Of a DNA stretch of 64,000 nucleotides, positions 36,757-45,854 are shown in pieces. A model generated the notes under the pieces. That model had not been told where the DNA came from, ran no database searches, and saw nothing but the letters and a program-made list of their open reading frames with translations. Both the position numbers and the translations under genes were made by a program. The DNA is from Pseudomonas sp. TNT3 (GTDB lineage: Bacteria > Pseudomonadota > Gammaproteobacteria > Pseudomonadales > Pseudomonadaceae), in NCBI RefSeq assembly GCF_010095445.2, contig NZ_WFGV02000027.1:16286-80285 (forward strand). The letters run 5' to 3'. Position 1 is the first letter of the stretch. Every line of letters starts with the position of its first letter.

Positions 36757-36797
36757 AAACCCCCATCCGGTGTTGCGCCGGATGGGGTTTTTTTTGC
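36757..36797 (+). terminator. Terminator of acsA
   Basis: CCCCATCCGG-TGTTGCG-CCGGATGGGG, ten base pairs, followed by eight T bases, lies 25 bases after the acsA stop codon. Confidence 0.93.
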
Positions 36798-36826
36798 CTG
36801 GGGTTTTGTGGGGGCTGTTCGGGCCT

Positions 36827-36920
36827 TATCGCTAGCAGGCTAGCTCCCACAAGGTTCTTCAGTGGATTCAAAATTTGAGCCCAGCGCAATTCCCCTGTGG
36901 GAGCTAGCCTGCTAGCGATG
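36827..36920. repeat. Paired REP inverted repeat
   Basis: TATCGCTAGCAGGCTAGCTC...CCACA faces TGTGGGAGCTAGCCTGCTAG...CGATG. This GCTAGCAGGCTAGC variant is also the left arm of the pair at 52341. Confidence 0.85.
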
Positions 36921-37433
36921 GCGATCTGTCAGACGCTAAATAAACATCAGCCAATAATTATCGGCATCCCCTGTCATCCTTTTCCCACTGTTACCCGAAC
37001 CCATTCAAGTAACTAAATGTGTAACCGCTCGCGCCGATACGGGGCATTGAGAAACGCAAAGCCCCATCCTTGGGCGTCTGCAGCCCCTCTGAAAATAAGA
37101 CACCACGCTACGCTTGCCGGATTAGAAGGGTTTGCCAATAATAGGCCCGCAATTTGCAGCATAGATCGGTTCACTGTCTTTTGCTCCTGCATGAAAATGC
37201 AGGGCTGTCAACGTGCCCAAACGGCTTTCTCGGTGCTTCTGTAATTTGTTGTCGCATTGAAGAAATATCGGCTTCGGGCCTGTCGTTAGAATGCCGATCA
37301 CTCGCTGGTCGTTGCATGCGTTGAAAATAACGTGTGTTACACAAGACGCAGCAATCGCTTTCCGGTTTTACTCACTCGCATATTGGGCTGTCGCTCACTC
37401 TGCCTTTTAGCCCTTTACCGATGGAGTCCCAAG
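36921..37433. other. aotJ upstream region
   Basis: No convincing gene is seen in this ~510-base leader. It contains a small hairpin CCTGCAT-GAAA-ATGCAGG (about 37184-37202) and the ArgR-type site at 37229-37265. The long distance from site to aotJ (about 170 bases) leaves room for a promoter and an untranslated leader. Confidence 0.45.
37229..37265. promoter_or_regulatory. ArgR-type tandem half-sites ahead of aotJ
   Basis: TGTCGC-N8-AA, the Pseudomonas ArgR half-site, is exact at 37250-37265. A weaker half (CTCGGT-N8-AA) precedes it in the correct tandem spacing (N5). The aot operon is known to be activated by ArgR with arginine in P. aeruginosa, and argR is in the same cluster here. Confidence 0.7.
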
Positions 37434-38207
37434 ATGAAGAAACTCGTGCTGCTTGGCGCCCTGGCACTGTCCGTGCTGTCCCTGCCAACCTTCGCCGATG
37501 AAAAGCCTCTGAAAATTGGTATCGAAGCGGCTTACCCTCCGTTTGCTTCCAAAGCACCGGACGGCAGCATCGTTGGTTTCGACTACGACATCGGCAACGC
37601 TCTTTGCGAGCAGATGCAGGTCAAATGTGTGTGGGTCGAGCAAGAGTTCGACGGTCTGATCCCGGCCTTGAAGGTACGCAAGATCGACGCGATCCTGTCG
37701 TCCATGTCGATCACTGAAGATCGCAAGAAGTCTGTGGACTTCACCAACAAGTACTACAACACTCCGGCTCGCCTGGTCATGAAGGCCGGCACTCAGGTCA
37801 GCGAAGGCCTGACCGAGCTCAAGGGCAAGAACATCGGCGTGCAACGTGGTTCGATCCACGAACGTTTCGCCCGTGAAGTCCTGGCCCCGCTGGGTGCTGA
37901 AATCAAGCCGTACGGTTCGCAGAACGAAATCTACCTCGACGTGGCTGCCGGTCGCCTCGACGGCACCGTGGCTGACGCCACCTTGCTGGACGACGGTTTC
38001 CTGAAAACCGACGCTGGCAAAGGTTTCGCGTTTGTCGGCCCGGCCTTCACCGACGTCAAATACTTCGGCGACGGCGTCGGCATCGCTGTACGCAAGGGTG
38101 ACGCGCTGAAAGACAAGATCAACACTGCGATCACGGCCATTCGCGAGAACGGCAAGTACAAGCAAATCCAGGACAAATACTTCGCCTTCGACATCTACGG
38201 CAAGTAA
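37434..38207 (+). CDS. aotJ: Arginine/ornithine ABC transporter, periplasmic binding protein
   Basis: A 257-residue solute-binding protein with signal peptide (MKKLVLLGALALSVLSLPTFA, cut before DEKP). The family-3 pattern is plain: LKIGIEAAYPPFASKAPDGS, GFDYDIGNALCEQM and DGLIPALKVRKIDAILSSMS. It delivers arginine or ornithine to the AotQ-AotM membrane pair. It is first in aotJ-Q-M-O-P, the order found in P. aeruginosa, and is preceded by an ArgR-type site. Confidence 0.92.
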   Translation: MKKLVLLGALALSVLSLPTFADEKPLKIGIEAAYPPFASKAPDGSIVGFDYDIGNALCEQMQVKCVWVEQEFDGLIPALKVRKIDAILSSMSITEDRKKSVDFTNKYYNTPARLVMKAGTQVSEGLTELKGKNIGVQRGSIHERFAREVLAPLGAEIKPYGSQNEIYLDVAAGRLDGTVADATLLDDGFLKTDAGKGFAFVGPAFTDVKYFGDGVGIAVRKGDALKDKINTAITAIRENGKYKQIQDKYFAFDIYGK

Positions 38208-38298
38208 CACGTCCAGGCGGCAAGTCCGAAATGGCGCAAGCAACAGGATCTCTGAGGTTTGCGCCATTTTTTCATCCCAACTTTCGAGGACCTGAATC

Positions 38299-38988
38299 AT
38301 GTTGAAAGGCTACGGGGCTGTCATCCTCGATGGCGCATGGCTGACGCTTCAGCTCGCCTTGTCGTCCATGGCCCTGGCCATCGTTCTGGGTCTGATCGGC
38401 GTTGCGTTGCGTCTGTCTCCGGTGCGCTGGCTGGCCTGGCTGGGCGACCTGTATTCCACGGTAATCCGCGGTATTCCTGACCTGGTGCTGATCCTGCTGA
38501 TTTTCTACGGTGGTCAGGACCTGCTCAACCGCGTGGCGCCGATGCTCGGCTATGACGACTACATCGACCTGAACCCGTTGGCCGCCGGTATCGGCACCCT
38601 GGGCTTCATCTTCGGTGCGTACCTGTCGGAAACCTTCCGCGGCGCGTTCATGGCGATCCCCAAAGGTCAGGCGGAAGCCGGTATGGCGTACGGCATGAGC
38701 AGTTTTCAAGTGTTCTTCCGGGTGTTGGTCCCGCAGATGATTCGTCTGGCGATTCCGGGTTTCACCAACAACTGGCTGGTACTGACCAAGGCCACCGCGC
38801 TGATTTCGGTGGTGGGTCTGCAAGACATGATGTTCAAGGCCAAGCAGGCGGCAGATGCCACTCGCGAGCCTTTCACCTTCTTCCTCGCAGTGGCGGCGAT
38901 GTACCTGGTCATCACCAGTGTCTCGTTGCTGGCATTGCGTCACCTTGAGAAGCGCTACTCGGTAGGCGTAAGGGCGGCTGATCTATGA
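38299..38988 (+). CDS. aotQ: Arginine/ornithine ABC transporter permease AotQ
   Basis: A 229-residue HisQ-type permease with about five membrane helices. The EAA-type loop that contacts the ATPase is EAGMAYGMSSFQVFFRVLVPQM. It pairs with AotM. Its stop overlaps the aotM start by four bases (ATGA), indicating coupled synthesis of the two halves of the channel. GAGGACCTGAATC precedes the ATG. Confidence 0.92.
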   Translation: MLKGYGAVILDGAWLTLQLALSSMALAIVLGLIGVALRLSPVRWLAWLGDLYSTVIRGIPDLVLILLIFYGGQDLLNRVAPMLGYDDYIDLNPLAAGIGTLGFIFGAYLSETFRGAFMAIPKGQAEAGMAYGMSSFQVFFRVLVPQMIRLAIPGFTNNWLVLTKATALISVVGLQDMMFKAKQAADATREPFTFFLAVAAMYLVITSVSLLALRHLEKRYSVGVRAADL

Positions 38989-39683
38989 TCTTCGACTACA
39001 ACGTCATTTGGGAGGCCTTGCCGCTGTACCTCGGCGGCCTGGTGACCACCCTCAAACTGCTCGGGCTGTCGCTGTTTTTCGGCCTGCTGTGCGCGTTGCC
39101 GCTGGGCTTGATGCGCGTCTCCAAGAACGCGGCCGTCAACATGACGGCGTGGCTCTATACCTACGTGATCCGCGGCACGCCGATGCTGGTGCAGCTGTTC
39201 CTGATCTACTACGGGCTGGCGCAGTTCGAAGCGGTGCGTGAAAGCTTCCTGTGGCCGTGGCTGTCCAGCGCGACATTCTGTGCGTGCCTGGCGTTTGCGA
39301 TCAACACCAGCGCTTACACCGCCGAAATCATTGCCGGCAGCCTGCGGGCCACGCCGAACGGCGAGATTGAAGCCGCCAAGGCGATGGGTATGTCGCGCTA
39401 CAAGCTTTACAAGCGCATCCTGCTGCCGTCGGCCCTGCGCCGGGCGCTACCGCAATACAGCAACGAAGTGATCATGATGCTGCAGACCACCAGTCTGGCG
39501 TCCATCGTGACCCTCATCGACATCACCGGTGCCGCGCGCACTGTGAACGCTCAGTACTACCTGCCGTTCGAGGCTTACATTACTGCCGGTGTTTTCTACC
39601 TGTGCCTGACGTTCATTCTGGTGCGCCTGTTTAAAATGGCCGAGCGCCGCTGGCTGGGCTACATGGCCCCGCGGAAGCACTGA
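38985..39683 (+). CDS. aotM: Arginine/ornithine ABC transporter permease AotM
   Basis: A 232-residue HisM-type permease with about five membrane helices and the EAA loop EAAKAMGMSRYKLYKRILLPSALRRALPQYSNEV. RGTPMLVQLFLIYYGLAQF is the family-conserved segment. It overlaps aotQ by four bases and is followed one base later by the aotO start. Confidence 0.93.
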   Translation: MIFDYNVIWEALPLYLGGLVTTLKLLGLSLFFGLLCALPLGLMRVSKNAAVNMTAWLYTYVIRGTPMLVQLFLIYYGLAQFEAVRESFLWPWLSSATFCACLAFAINTSAYTAEIIAGSLRATPNGEIEAAKAMGMSRYKLYKRILLPSALRRALPQYSNEVIMMLQTTSLASIVTLIDITGAARTVNAQYYLPFEAYITAGVFYLCLTFILVRLFKMAERRWLGYMAPRKH

Positions 39684-39684
39684 T

Positions 39685-40797
39685 ATGGAACGCATCGATC
39701 ATTCATTACCCTGGAGCCACCTGGGCAGCGAACGCCAGATTTCGGTATTCCGTTTCGGAACAGGAGAACGCAAGGCCTACATCCAGGCCAGCTTGCATGC
39801 CGATGAACTGCCGGGCATGCGCACCGCCTGGGAGCTGAAAAAGCGCCTCGCCGAACTCGAAGCCCAAGGCTTGCTGAACGGGGTGATCGAACTGGTGCCG
39901 GTGGCCAATCCACTGGGGTTGGGTCAGTTGCTTCAAGGCAATCATCAGGGCCGTTTCGAGGCGGGCAGCGGCAAGAACTTCAACCGCGATTTCGTCGAAC
40001 TGAGTGCGCCCGTGGCCGCTGAGCTGGCGGGGCGTCTGGGGGATGATCCGCACGCCAATGTTCAATTGATTCGTCAGGCCATGAGCGATGCGCTGGCCGC
40101 CTTGCCGCCGGCAGCGAGTCAGATGCAAGGCATGCAGCGTGTCTTGCTCAGCCATGCCTGCACGGCCGATGTCGTGCTGGATTTGCATTGCGATGCCGAA
40201 GCGGCGCTGCACATGTATGCCCTGCCGCAGCATTGGCCGCAATGGCGCTCGCTGGCCGCGCACCTGGGTGTGAAGGTGGGGCTGTTGGCGGAAGATTCCG
40301 GCGGCAGTTCGTTTGACGAAGCCTGCTCGCTGCCCTGGTTGCGCCTCTCGCGATTGTTCCCGGATGCGCAGATTCCACTGGCCTGTCTGGCGACTACCAT
40401 TGAACTGGGTGGTCAGGCCGACACCGGTCGCGCGGACGCTGAGGCTTATGCTGAAGGCATTCTGGCGTTCCTCGCCGAGCAGGGTTTGATCAGCGGTGAG
40501 TGGCCAGCGCCTGCTCAGGAGGCGTGCGAAGGCATGCCGTTCGAAGGCACCGAATTGTTGTTCGCGCCGCACCCTGGGGTGATCAGCTTTTTGCGCCGGC
40601 CCGGCGAGTGGGTCGATGCCGGTGATGAAATTTTCGAAGTGATCGATCCGTTATCGGATCGGGTCAGCACGGTGTGTGCTGGTACGTCCGGGGTGCTGTT
40701 TGCCATTGAACGGCTGCGTTATGCCCAACCCGGTTTCTGGCTGGCCAAGGTGGCGGGGCGCGAAGCGCTGCGTCACGGGCGCTTGCTCAACGACTGA
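39685..40797 (+). CDS. aotO: Succinylglutamate desuccinylase/aspartoacylase-family protein AotO
   Basis: A 370-residue zinc-peptidase-like protein of the AstE/aspartoacylase superfamily. Candidate zinc residues are in QASLHADELPG (His...Glu) and VLDLHCD, and KNFNRDF is the substrate-Arg region. A C-terminal lipoyl-like beta segment (PHPGVISFLRRPGEWVDAGDEIFEVI) follows. The gene lies inside the aot operon, exactly where P. aeruginosa has aotO, a gene not needed for transport there. Its reaction is unknown; a link to arginine breakdown products is likely from family and place. Confidence 0.85.
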   Translation: MERIDHSLPWSHLGSERQISVFRFGTGERKAYIQASLHADELPGMRTAWELKKRLAELEAQGLLNGVIELVPVANPLGLGQLLQGNHQGRFEAGSGKNFNRDFVELSAPVAAELAGRLGDDPHANVQLIRQAMSDALAALPPAASQMQGMQRVLLSHACTADVVLDLHCDAEAALHMYALPQHWPQWRSLAAHLGVKVGLLAEDSGGSSFDEACSLPWLRLSRLFPDAQIPLACLATTIELGGQADTGRADAEAYAEGILAFLAEQGLISGEWPAPAQEACEGMPFEGTELLFAPHPGVISFLRRPGEWVDAGDEIFEVIDPLSDRVSTVCAGTSGVLFAIERLRYAQPGFWLAKVAGREALRHGRLLND

Positions 40798-40824
40798 CTG
40801 ACTGTTTTTGTGAGAACCGACCGC

Positions 40825-41589
40825 ATGTACAAACTTGAAGTCCAAGACCTGCATAAACGCTATGGCAGTCACGAAGTGCTCAAGGGCGTGTCCCTGAAAG
40901 CGGCGGCTGGCGATGTGATCAGCATCATCGGCTCCAGTGGCTCCGGCAAAAGTACTTTCCTGCGCTGCATCAACCTGCTCGAGCAGCCGCACGCGGGCCG
41001 GATTCTGCTCAACAACGAAGAGCTGAAACTGGTGGCGAACAAGGACGGCGCGATGAAAGCGGCCGATCCGAAACAGTTGCAGCGCATGCGTTCGCGCCTG
41101 TCGATGGTGTTCCAGCATTTCAATCTGTGGTCGCACATGACCGCGATGGAAAACATCATGGAAGCGCCGGTCCACGTACTGGGCATGTCCAAGGCCGAAG
41201 CCCGCGAGAAGGCCGAGCACTACCTGAACAAGGTGGGCGTGGCGCATCGCAAGGACGCTTATCCGGGCCACATGTCCGGTGGCGAACAACAGCGTGTGGC
41301 GATTGCCCGTGCGTTGGCGATGGAGCCGGAAGTGATGCTGTTCGACGAACCGACTTCGGCACTCGACCCGGAACTGGTCGGTGACGTGTTGAAGGTGATG
41401 CAGGCCCTGGCGCTGGAAGGCCGGACCATGGTGGTGGTGACGCACGAAATGGGCTTCGCCCGTGAGGTGTCCAACCAGTTGGTGTTCCTGCATAAAGGCA
41501 TCGTCGAAGAAAGCGGTGACCCGCGCGAAGTGCTGGTCAATCCACAGTCCGAGCGTCTGCAGCAATTCCTCTCGGGCAGCCTCAAGTAA
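40825..41589 (+). CDS. aotP: Arginine/ornithine ABC transporter ATPase AotP
   Basis: A 254-residue ABC ATPase. Walker A is GSSGSGKS (about residues 38-45), the ABC signature MSGGEQQRVAIARALAM, Walker B VMLFDEPTSALDPEL, and the switch His in VVVTHEMGFA. It energises AotQM. The Shine-Dalgarno sequence is weak (GAGAACC), and a GTG five codons upstream is in frame; the ATG at 40825 fits the family start MYKLEVQDLHKRYG. Confidence 0.94.
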   Translation: MYKLEVQDLHKRYGSHEVLKGVSLKAAAGDVISIIGSSGSGKSTFLRCINLLEQPHAGRILLNNEELKLVANKDGAMKAADPKQLQRMRSRLSMVFQHFNLWSHMTAMENIMEAPVHVLGMSKAEAREKAEHYLNKVGVAHRKDAYPGHMSGGEQQRVAIARALAMEPEVMLFDEPTSALDPELVGDVLKVMQALALEGRTMVVVTHEMGFAREVSNQLVFLHKGIVEESGDPREVLVNPQSERLQQFLSGSLK

Positions 41590-41611
41590 TCCGGACTCCG
41601 TTGCGCACCGT

Positions 41612-41704
41612 GTAGGAGCTGTCGAGTGAAACGAGGCTGCGATCTTTCGATTTGAACAATCAGGATCAAAAGATCGCAGCCTCGTTTCACTCGACAGCTC
41701 CTAC
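41612..41704. repeat. REP-type long inverted repeat (family A)
   Basis: GTAGGAGCTGTCGAGTGAAA...CGAGGCTGCGATC facing GATCGCAGCCTCGTTTCACT...CGACAGCTCCTAC. It is nearly the same element as 849-954, with a shorter centre. It lies between aotP and argR. Confidence 0.85.
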
Positions 41705-41824
41705 AGTGGGGGGGCGCAAGCCAGCTCCCACAGTTAGATCTCCATCGGTTTTGAGATATGCGTTCATTTACGGGCTAGCATTGGCCCATGCCTTCATCAC
41801 GTTCCTCGTTTCGGATTGCCCGCC

Positions 41825-42805
41825 ATGACTGCCCATCGAATTGGTTTCCTGATTTGGCCCAGCACTAAAGCACTGACGCTTGCGCTGGCTGAGGAGGCCT
41901 TGCGTGTTGCCCAGCGTGTGCATCCGGACGTTGTCTACGAACTGTCGTTCCTGCAGGCCGAACCGCCTGCCGAAGGCGCCTGGCAATTGCCTGGCGAACC
42001 CTGGGCCGGCAAGCTTGAAAACTTCCAGAAACTGTTTCTGCTCGCCGACGAGCCGCCGACCACGCTCGCGCCGGCGCTCAGCAGTGCGCTGAAACAACTG
42101 GTGCGAGCCGGTTGTGTGATCGGTGGTTTGTCCGCCGGGGTTTATCCGTTGGCGCAACTCGGTTTGCTCGACGGTTATCGCGCCGCCGTGCACTGGCGCT
42201 GGCAGGATGATTTCGCCGAGCGCTTCCCGAAAGTCATCGCCACCAGCCATCTGTTCGACTGGGATCGCGATCGCCTGACGGCTTGCGGCGGTCTCTCGGT
42301 GCTCGATTTGTTGCTGGCGGTATTGGCCCGTGATCATGGTGCTGAACTGGCGGGTGCAGTATCGGAAGAATTGGTGGTCGAACGTATTCGCGAAGGCGGA
42401 GAACGCCAGCGCATTCCACTGCAGAACCGCTTGGGTTCGAGCCATCCAAAGCTCACCCAGGCGGTGTTGCTGATGGAAGCGAATATTGAAGAGCCACTGA
42501 CCACCGACGAAATCGCTCAACACGTGTGCGTGTCCCGTCGGCAACTGGAGCGAATCTTCAAGCAATACCTCAACCGTGTGCCGAGCCAGTACTACCTGGA
42601 ACTGCGCCTGAACAAGGCCCGGCAGATGTTGATGCAAACCAGCAAGTCGATCATCCAGATCGGCCTGTCGTGTGGCTTCTCCTCGGGGCCGCATTTCTCC
42701 AGCGCCTACCGCAACTTCTTCGGCGCCACGCCGCGGGAAGATCGCAACCAGCGGCGCAGCAGTAGCCCGTTTGAATTGTCGTCGGTGCCTTCAGAACGCG
42801 GTTAG
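41825..42805 (+). CDS. argR: Arginine-responsive regulator ArgR (AraC family)
   Basis: A 326-residue regulator. The N-terminal ~190 residues form a DJ-1/PfpI (GATase1-like) domain (RIGFLIWPSTKALTLALAEEAL, CVIGGLSAGVYPLAQLGLL). The C-terminal ~100 residues are an AraC double helix-turn-helix (TTDEIAQHVCVSRRQLERIFKQYL, IIQIGLSCGFSSGPHFSSAYRNFFG). Unlike E. coli ArgR, Pseudomonas ArgR is of this AraC type; it activates arginine uptake and catabolism and represses synthesis genes. Place and order after aotP agree with P. aeruginosa. Half-sites for it precede aotJ and aruC. Confidence 0.93.
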   Translation: MTAHRIGFLIWPSTKALTLALAEEALRVAQRVHPDVVYELSFLQAEPPAEGAWQLPGEPWAGKLENFQKLFLLADEPPTTLAPALSSALKQLVRAGCVIGGLSAGVYPLAQLGLLDGYRAAVHWRWQDDFAERFPKVIATSHLFDWDRDRLTACGGLSVLDLLLAVLARDHGAELAGAVSEELVVERIREGGERQRIPLQNRLGSSHPKLTQAVLLMEANIEEPLTTDEIAQHVCVSRRQLERIFKQYLNRVPSQYYLELRLNKARQMLMQTSKSIIQIGLSCGFSSGPHFSSAYRNFFGATPREDRNQRRSSSPFELSSVPSERG

Positions 42806-42850
42806 TCTCAAATGGAGAAGGCCATGGAGTCACTTCCACGGCCTGTTTGC

Positions 42851-43543
42851 TCAAGTCCTTCGTTCAGCTTTCCATATCAACATCAGGTGCGATATCGGCG
42901 GGGCGCGGCATCCCGGTGACCGCACCAATGCCCGTTCATTGGCTTTGGAATCTGCACCTGGAATGTCTTTTTGTTCGTAGCGGGCGAGGTCCGGTTCCCA
43001 GTAGCGGGTTTGTCCCTTGGTCATCGTCACCGGTTTGAAACGGTCGATGAAGGCGACAACCTCCTTGGGCAACACCTTGCGCAACTCGGTGGCGCCGATG
43101 GTCCCACCGACGGCAAACGCCCCCAACTGGACCAACGATTCGACGGTGCCCATGAAGTGCTCGAACGCCTCTTTGGTTCGGTCTTGTGCCCACTCGACGA
43201 TTCCTTCGAAGGCTTCGTCGAGCAACTGGTAGGCCATGTACGCCATCATCGCTTCACCCAGCACGGGTACGAATGGCGCGATGATGAACGTGGCGGTCTG
43301 AAGGATTGACGAGGCCAGGTCGATCAGCGAATCCCAAAACGCCCAGCGGGTTTTCTGATCGACTTTTGCCGTGGGGACGGCGATGGCCCTGGCGTCGTTG
43401 AGGATTTTGTTGGCATCGACCTGAAGTCGCAGCGTCGAGGCGGCGGGCGGGTTGGAAAACCCGAGGTTGTCTTCGAGGTGGCGGGTGTACTGGCGGCCGA
43501 TGTCCAGTTCTCGGCACAGGCTGGTAAACGCGGGGATGCTCAT
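42851..43543 (-). pseudogene. DUF6543 (dermonecrotic-toxin-like) gene remnant, downstream part
   Basis: This 230-codon stretch is in the same frame as the remnant at 43607-44107, separated only by an amber codon and 20 sense codons. It continues the same protein: FTSLCRELDIGRQYTRHLED, then a hydrophobic stretch (ILQTATFIIAPFVPVLGEAMMAYMAYQLL) and VVAFIDRFKPVTMTKGQTRYWEPDLARY. Intact relatives in Pseudomonas run to well over 1000 residues. Here the likeness fades after about residue 205 and a short unrelated tail ends the frame 45 bases from argR. The bulk of the toxin is therefore deleted. Confidence 0.75.
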
Positions 43544-43606
43544 TCTGGCCTTGATAAAGGGCAGGGTATCGAACTGACCGCTCGCCGAGGGCTGGGTGAT
43601 GTAGGT

Positions 43607-44107
43607 CTAATCGGTTTCGTAGGCAGTGTCCCGGGTTTCCTTCTCTTCGAAATTATGTAGCGCCGCGTCCAGCAGCGAAACGGTCCAGGCGCGGGCGCCG
43701 GTCTTGACTGGAAACAATGGGGTCGTCGCGGGTACATACAGGCGCAGGAAGGTGGATTTGACGTCCACCTCAAGGCCGAAGCGGCGTTTCAAGGCGGCTT
43801 TGAGTAACGGTTCGGCGAAACCATCAGCGTCTTGCAGATGCGCGAGCGTTTGGTCGACCTCAGTTTGTGCAGTCCAGTGTGCGGCGTTAAATGCCATCAA
43901 TTGCTGGTGCTGGGGGGGGGGCGATGCTCCGTTGAGTGAGCCGAGGCGTTGGGGCTGAGTATTTTTAAGTGCCTGGCGCCGGGCCGGTGAGGCGGTGCCA
44001 AGCCAGTCGGGGATGGCGTCTTTTAGCGGTTGATAGTGGTGATCGGGGTGCTGCGATTCGGTTGTGTCACTTGTAGCCGTGGGTGGCCATTCTTTAGACA
44101 GTTGCAT
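43607..44107 (-). pseudogene. DUF6543 (dermonecrotic-toxin-like) gene remnant, N-terminal part
   Basis: This 166-codon stretch matches the beginning of large Pseudomonas DUF6543 proteins (HYQPLKDAIPDWLGTASPARRQ, LLKAALKRRFGLEVDVKSTF, TGARAWTVSLLDAALHNFEE). It ends at an in-frame TAG (43607-43609) where relatives have a serine before TYITQPSASGQFDTLP, which is what the next codons still encode. TCG to TAG is a one-base change. A run of ten G bases (about 43911-43920) encodes a Pro stretch. The protein family is thought to be secreted or injected toxins; this copy cannot be functional as written. Confidence 0.75.
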
Positions 44108-44268
44108 CGTGCCAATCCTTGAGCATTTAAAGAATCGCAAGCAAATCAGGATGACGCGATAGGGGGGCGGTACATACGTAAGGTGTTCGCGAGCGGCACA
44201 AATCAAATCCTGGCAACCCTGCCTGTAATCTCGCCAGCAGTTTAAACTGCGCCTTTGCGACGCTATTT

Positions 44269-44284
44269 GTCGCATTGCCGTAAA
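44269..44284. promoter_or_regulatory. ArgR-type half-site ahead of aruC
   Basis: TGTCGC-ATTGCCGT-AA is an exact match to the ArgR half-site TGTCGC-N8-AA. It lies 128 bases before the aruC start. A weaker partner half lies 21 bases upstream. ArgR activates the aru operon in P. aeruginosa. The rest of the 305-base gap (44108-44412) should contain the operon promoter; no gene is seen there. Confidence 0.7.
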
Positions 44285-44412
44285 CCCGGCGTAAACCGGG
44301 GTTTGCGCTATAAGAAGTTGTCGCTTGGCGGCAAGGCCAAGCTGAAAACTCTCCTTACAATCCCCCCATCGCTCGCCAGTTTCAGGCGGGTGTTCCTCTT
44401 CAGGAGACTCCG

Positions 44413-45633
44413 ATGTCCGTTGAGCACGCTGCAGTAGAACGCGCCGATTTCGACCAGGTAATGGTTCCCAACTACGCGCCTGCCGCATTCATTCCCGTGC
44501 GTGGCGCCGGTTCCCGCGTGTGGGACCAGTCTGGCCGCGAGCTGATCGACTTCGCTGGCGGGATCGCCGTTAACGTATTGGGCCACGCTCATCCAGCGCT
44601 GGTCGGTGCACTGACAGAGCAAGCGAACAAGCTGTGGCACGTGTCCAACGTGTTCACCAACGAGCCGGCCTTGCGCCTGGCCCATAAGCTCATCGACGCC
44701 ACGTTTGCCGAGCGCGTGTTCTTCTGCAACTCCGGCGCCGAAGCCAACGAGGCCGCTTTCAAGCTGGCCCGTCGCGTCGCGTTCGACCGTTTCGGTAGCG
44801 AGAAGTACGAAATCATCGCCGCCCTGAACAGCTTTCACGGTCGCACGCTGTTCACCGTGAACGTCGGTGGTCAGTCGAAGTATTCCGATGGTTTCGGTCC
44901 GAAGATTACCGGTATCACTCACGTGCCTTACAACGATCTGGCCGCTTTGAAAGCAGCCGTTTCCGACAAGACCTGCGCGGTGGTGCTGGAGCCGATTCAG
45001 GGCGAGGGCGGTGTGTTGCCGGCCGAGCTGGCTTATCTGCAAGGTGCCCGTGAACTGTGCACCGAGCACAACGCGCTGCTGGTGTTCGACGAAGTGCAAA
45101 CCGGTATGGGCCGCAGCGGCAAGCTGTTCGCCTACCAGCATTACGGCGTGACTCCGGACATCCTGACCAGCGCGAAGAGCCTGGGCGGTGGTTTCCCGAT
45201 CGCTGCGATGTTGACCACTGAAGCATTGGCCAAGCATCTGGTCGTTGGCACGCACGGCACCACCTACGGCGGCAACCCGCTGGCGTGCGCGGTGGCGGAA
45301 GCCGTGATCGATGTGATCAACACCCCTGAAGTGCTGGCCGGCGTCAACGCCAAGCACGACAAGTTCAAGGCGCGCCTTGAGCAGATCGGTGAGAAATACG
45401 GCGTGTTCACGCAGGTTCGTGGTTTGGGCCTGTTGATCGGTTGCGTGCTCAGCGATGCCTGGAAGGGCAAGGCCAAGGACATCTTCAATGCGGCTGAAAA
45501 AGAAGGCCTGATGATCCTGCAAGCCGGTCCGGACGTGGTGCGTTTTGCCCCAAGCCTGGTGGTTGAAGACGCCGATATCGATGCCGGCCTGGATCGTTTC
45601 GAGCGCGCCGTAGCGACGCTGACGCAAGCCTGA
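44413..45633 (+). CDS. aruC: Succinylornithine transaminase (AruC/AstC)
   Basis: A 406-residue class III aminotransferase acting on N2-succinylornithine (and N-acetylornithine) in the third step of the arginine succinyltransferase pathway. PLP features are seen: NSGAEANEAAFKLAR near residue 105, LVFDEVQTGMGRSGKLFAYQ near 225, and the PLP lysine in TSAKSLGGGFPIAAML. It is the first gene of the aru operon, as in P. aeruginosa. AGGAG lies nine bases before the ATG. An anabolic ArgD could look similar, but position argues for AruC. Confidence 0.92.
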   Translation: MSVEHAAVERADFDQVMVPNYAPAAFIPVRGAGSRVWDQSGRELIDFAGGIAVNVLGHAHPALVGALTEQANKLWHVSNVFTNEPALRLAHKLIDATFAERVFFCNSGAEANEAAFKLARRVAFDRFGSEKYEIIAALNSFHGRTLFTVNVGGQSKYSDGFGPKITGITHVPYNDLAALKAAVSDKTCAVVLEPIQGEGGVLPAELAYLQGARELCTEHNALLVFDEVQTGMGRSGKLFAYQHYGVTPDILTSAKSLGGGFPIAAMLTTEALAKHLVVGTHGTTYGGNPLACAVAEAVIDVINTPEVLAGVNAKHDKFKARLEQIGEKYGVFTQVRGLGLLIGCVLSDAWKGKAKDIFNAAEKEGLMILQAGPDVVRFAPSLVVEDADIDAGLDRFERAVATLTQA

Positions 45634-45696
45634 TACACCTTTCGACGCCTGACCAGTCAGGCGTCGAACCAAATTTTAATGCCGGACCCGATCAAA

Positions 45697-45785
45697 TGTA
45701 GGAGTGAGCCTGCTCGCGATAGCGATATGTCAGTCGACTTATTGTCTCCTGACAGACCGCTATCGCGAGCAGGCTCACTCCTACA
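45697..45785. repeat. Paired REP inverted repeat inside the aru operon
   Basis: TGTAGGAGTGAGCCTGCTCG...CGATAGCG faces CGCTATCGCGAGCAGGCTCA...CTCCTACA. It lies between aruC and aruF, where it could tune the relative mRNA levels of aruC and the downstream genes. Confidence 0.85.
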
Positions 45786-45854
45786 TTGATCTCTGCTTAT
45801 GCAGTGAGTGCCCGGTTATTTCTTCTGTAAATTGATAGAGAAAGGAGTGACACC

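Noticed and set aside
37017..37244. 75-codon open frame upstream of aotJ
   Set aside because: No ribosome-binding site or motif, and it overlaps the ArgR-type regulatory region.
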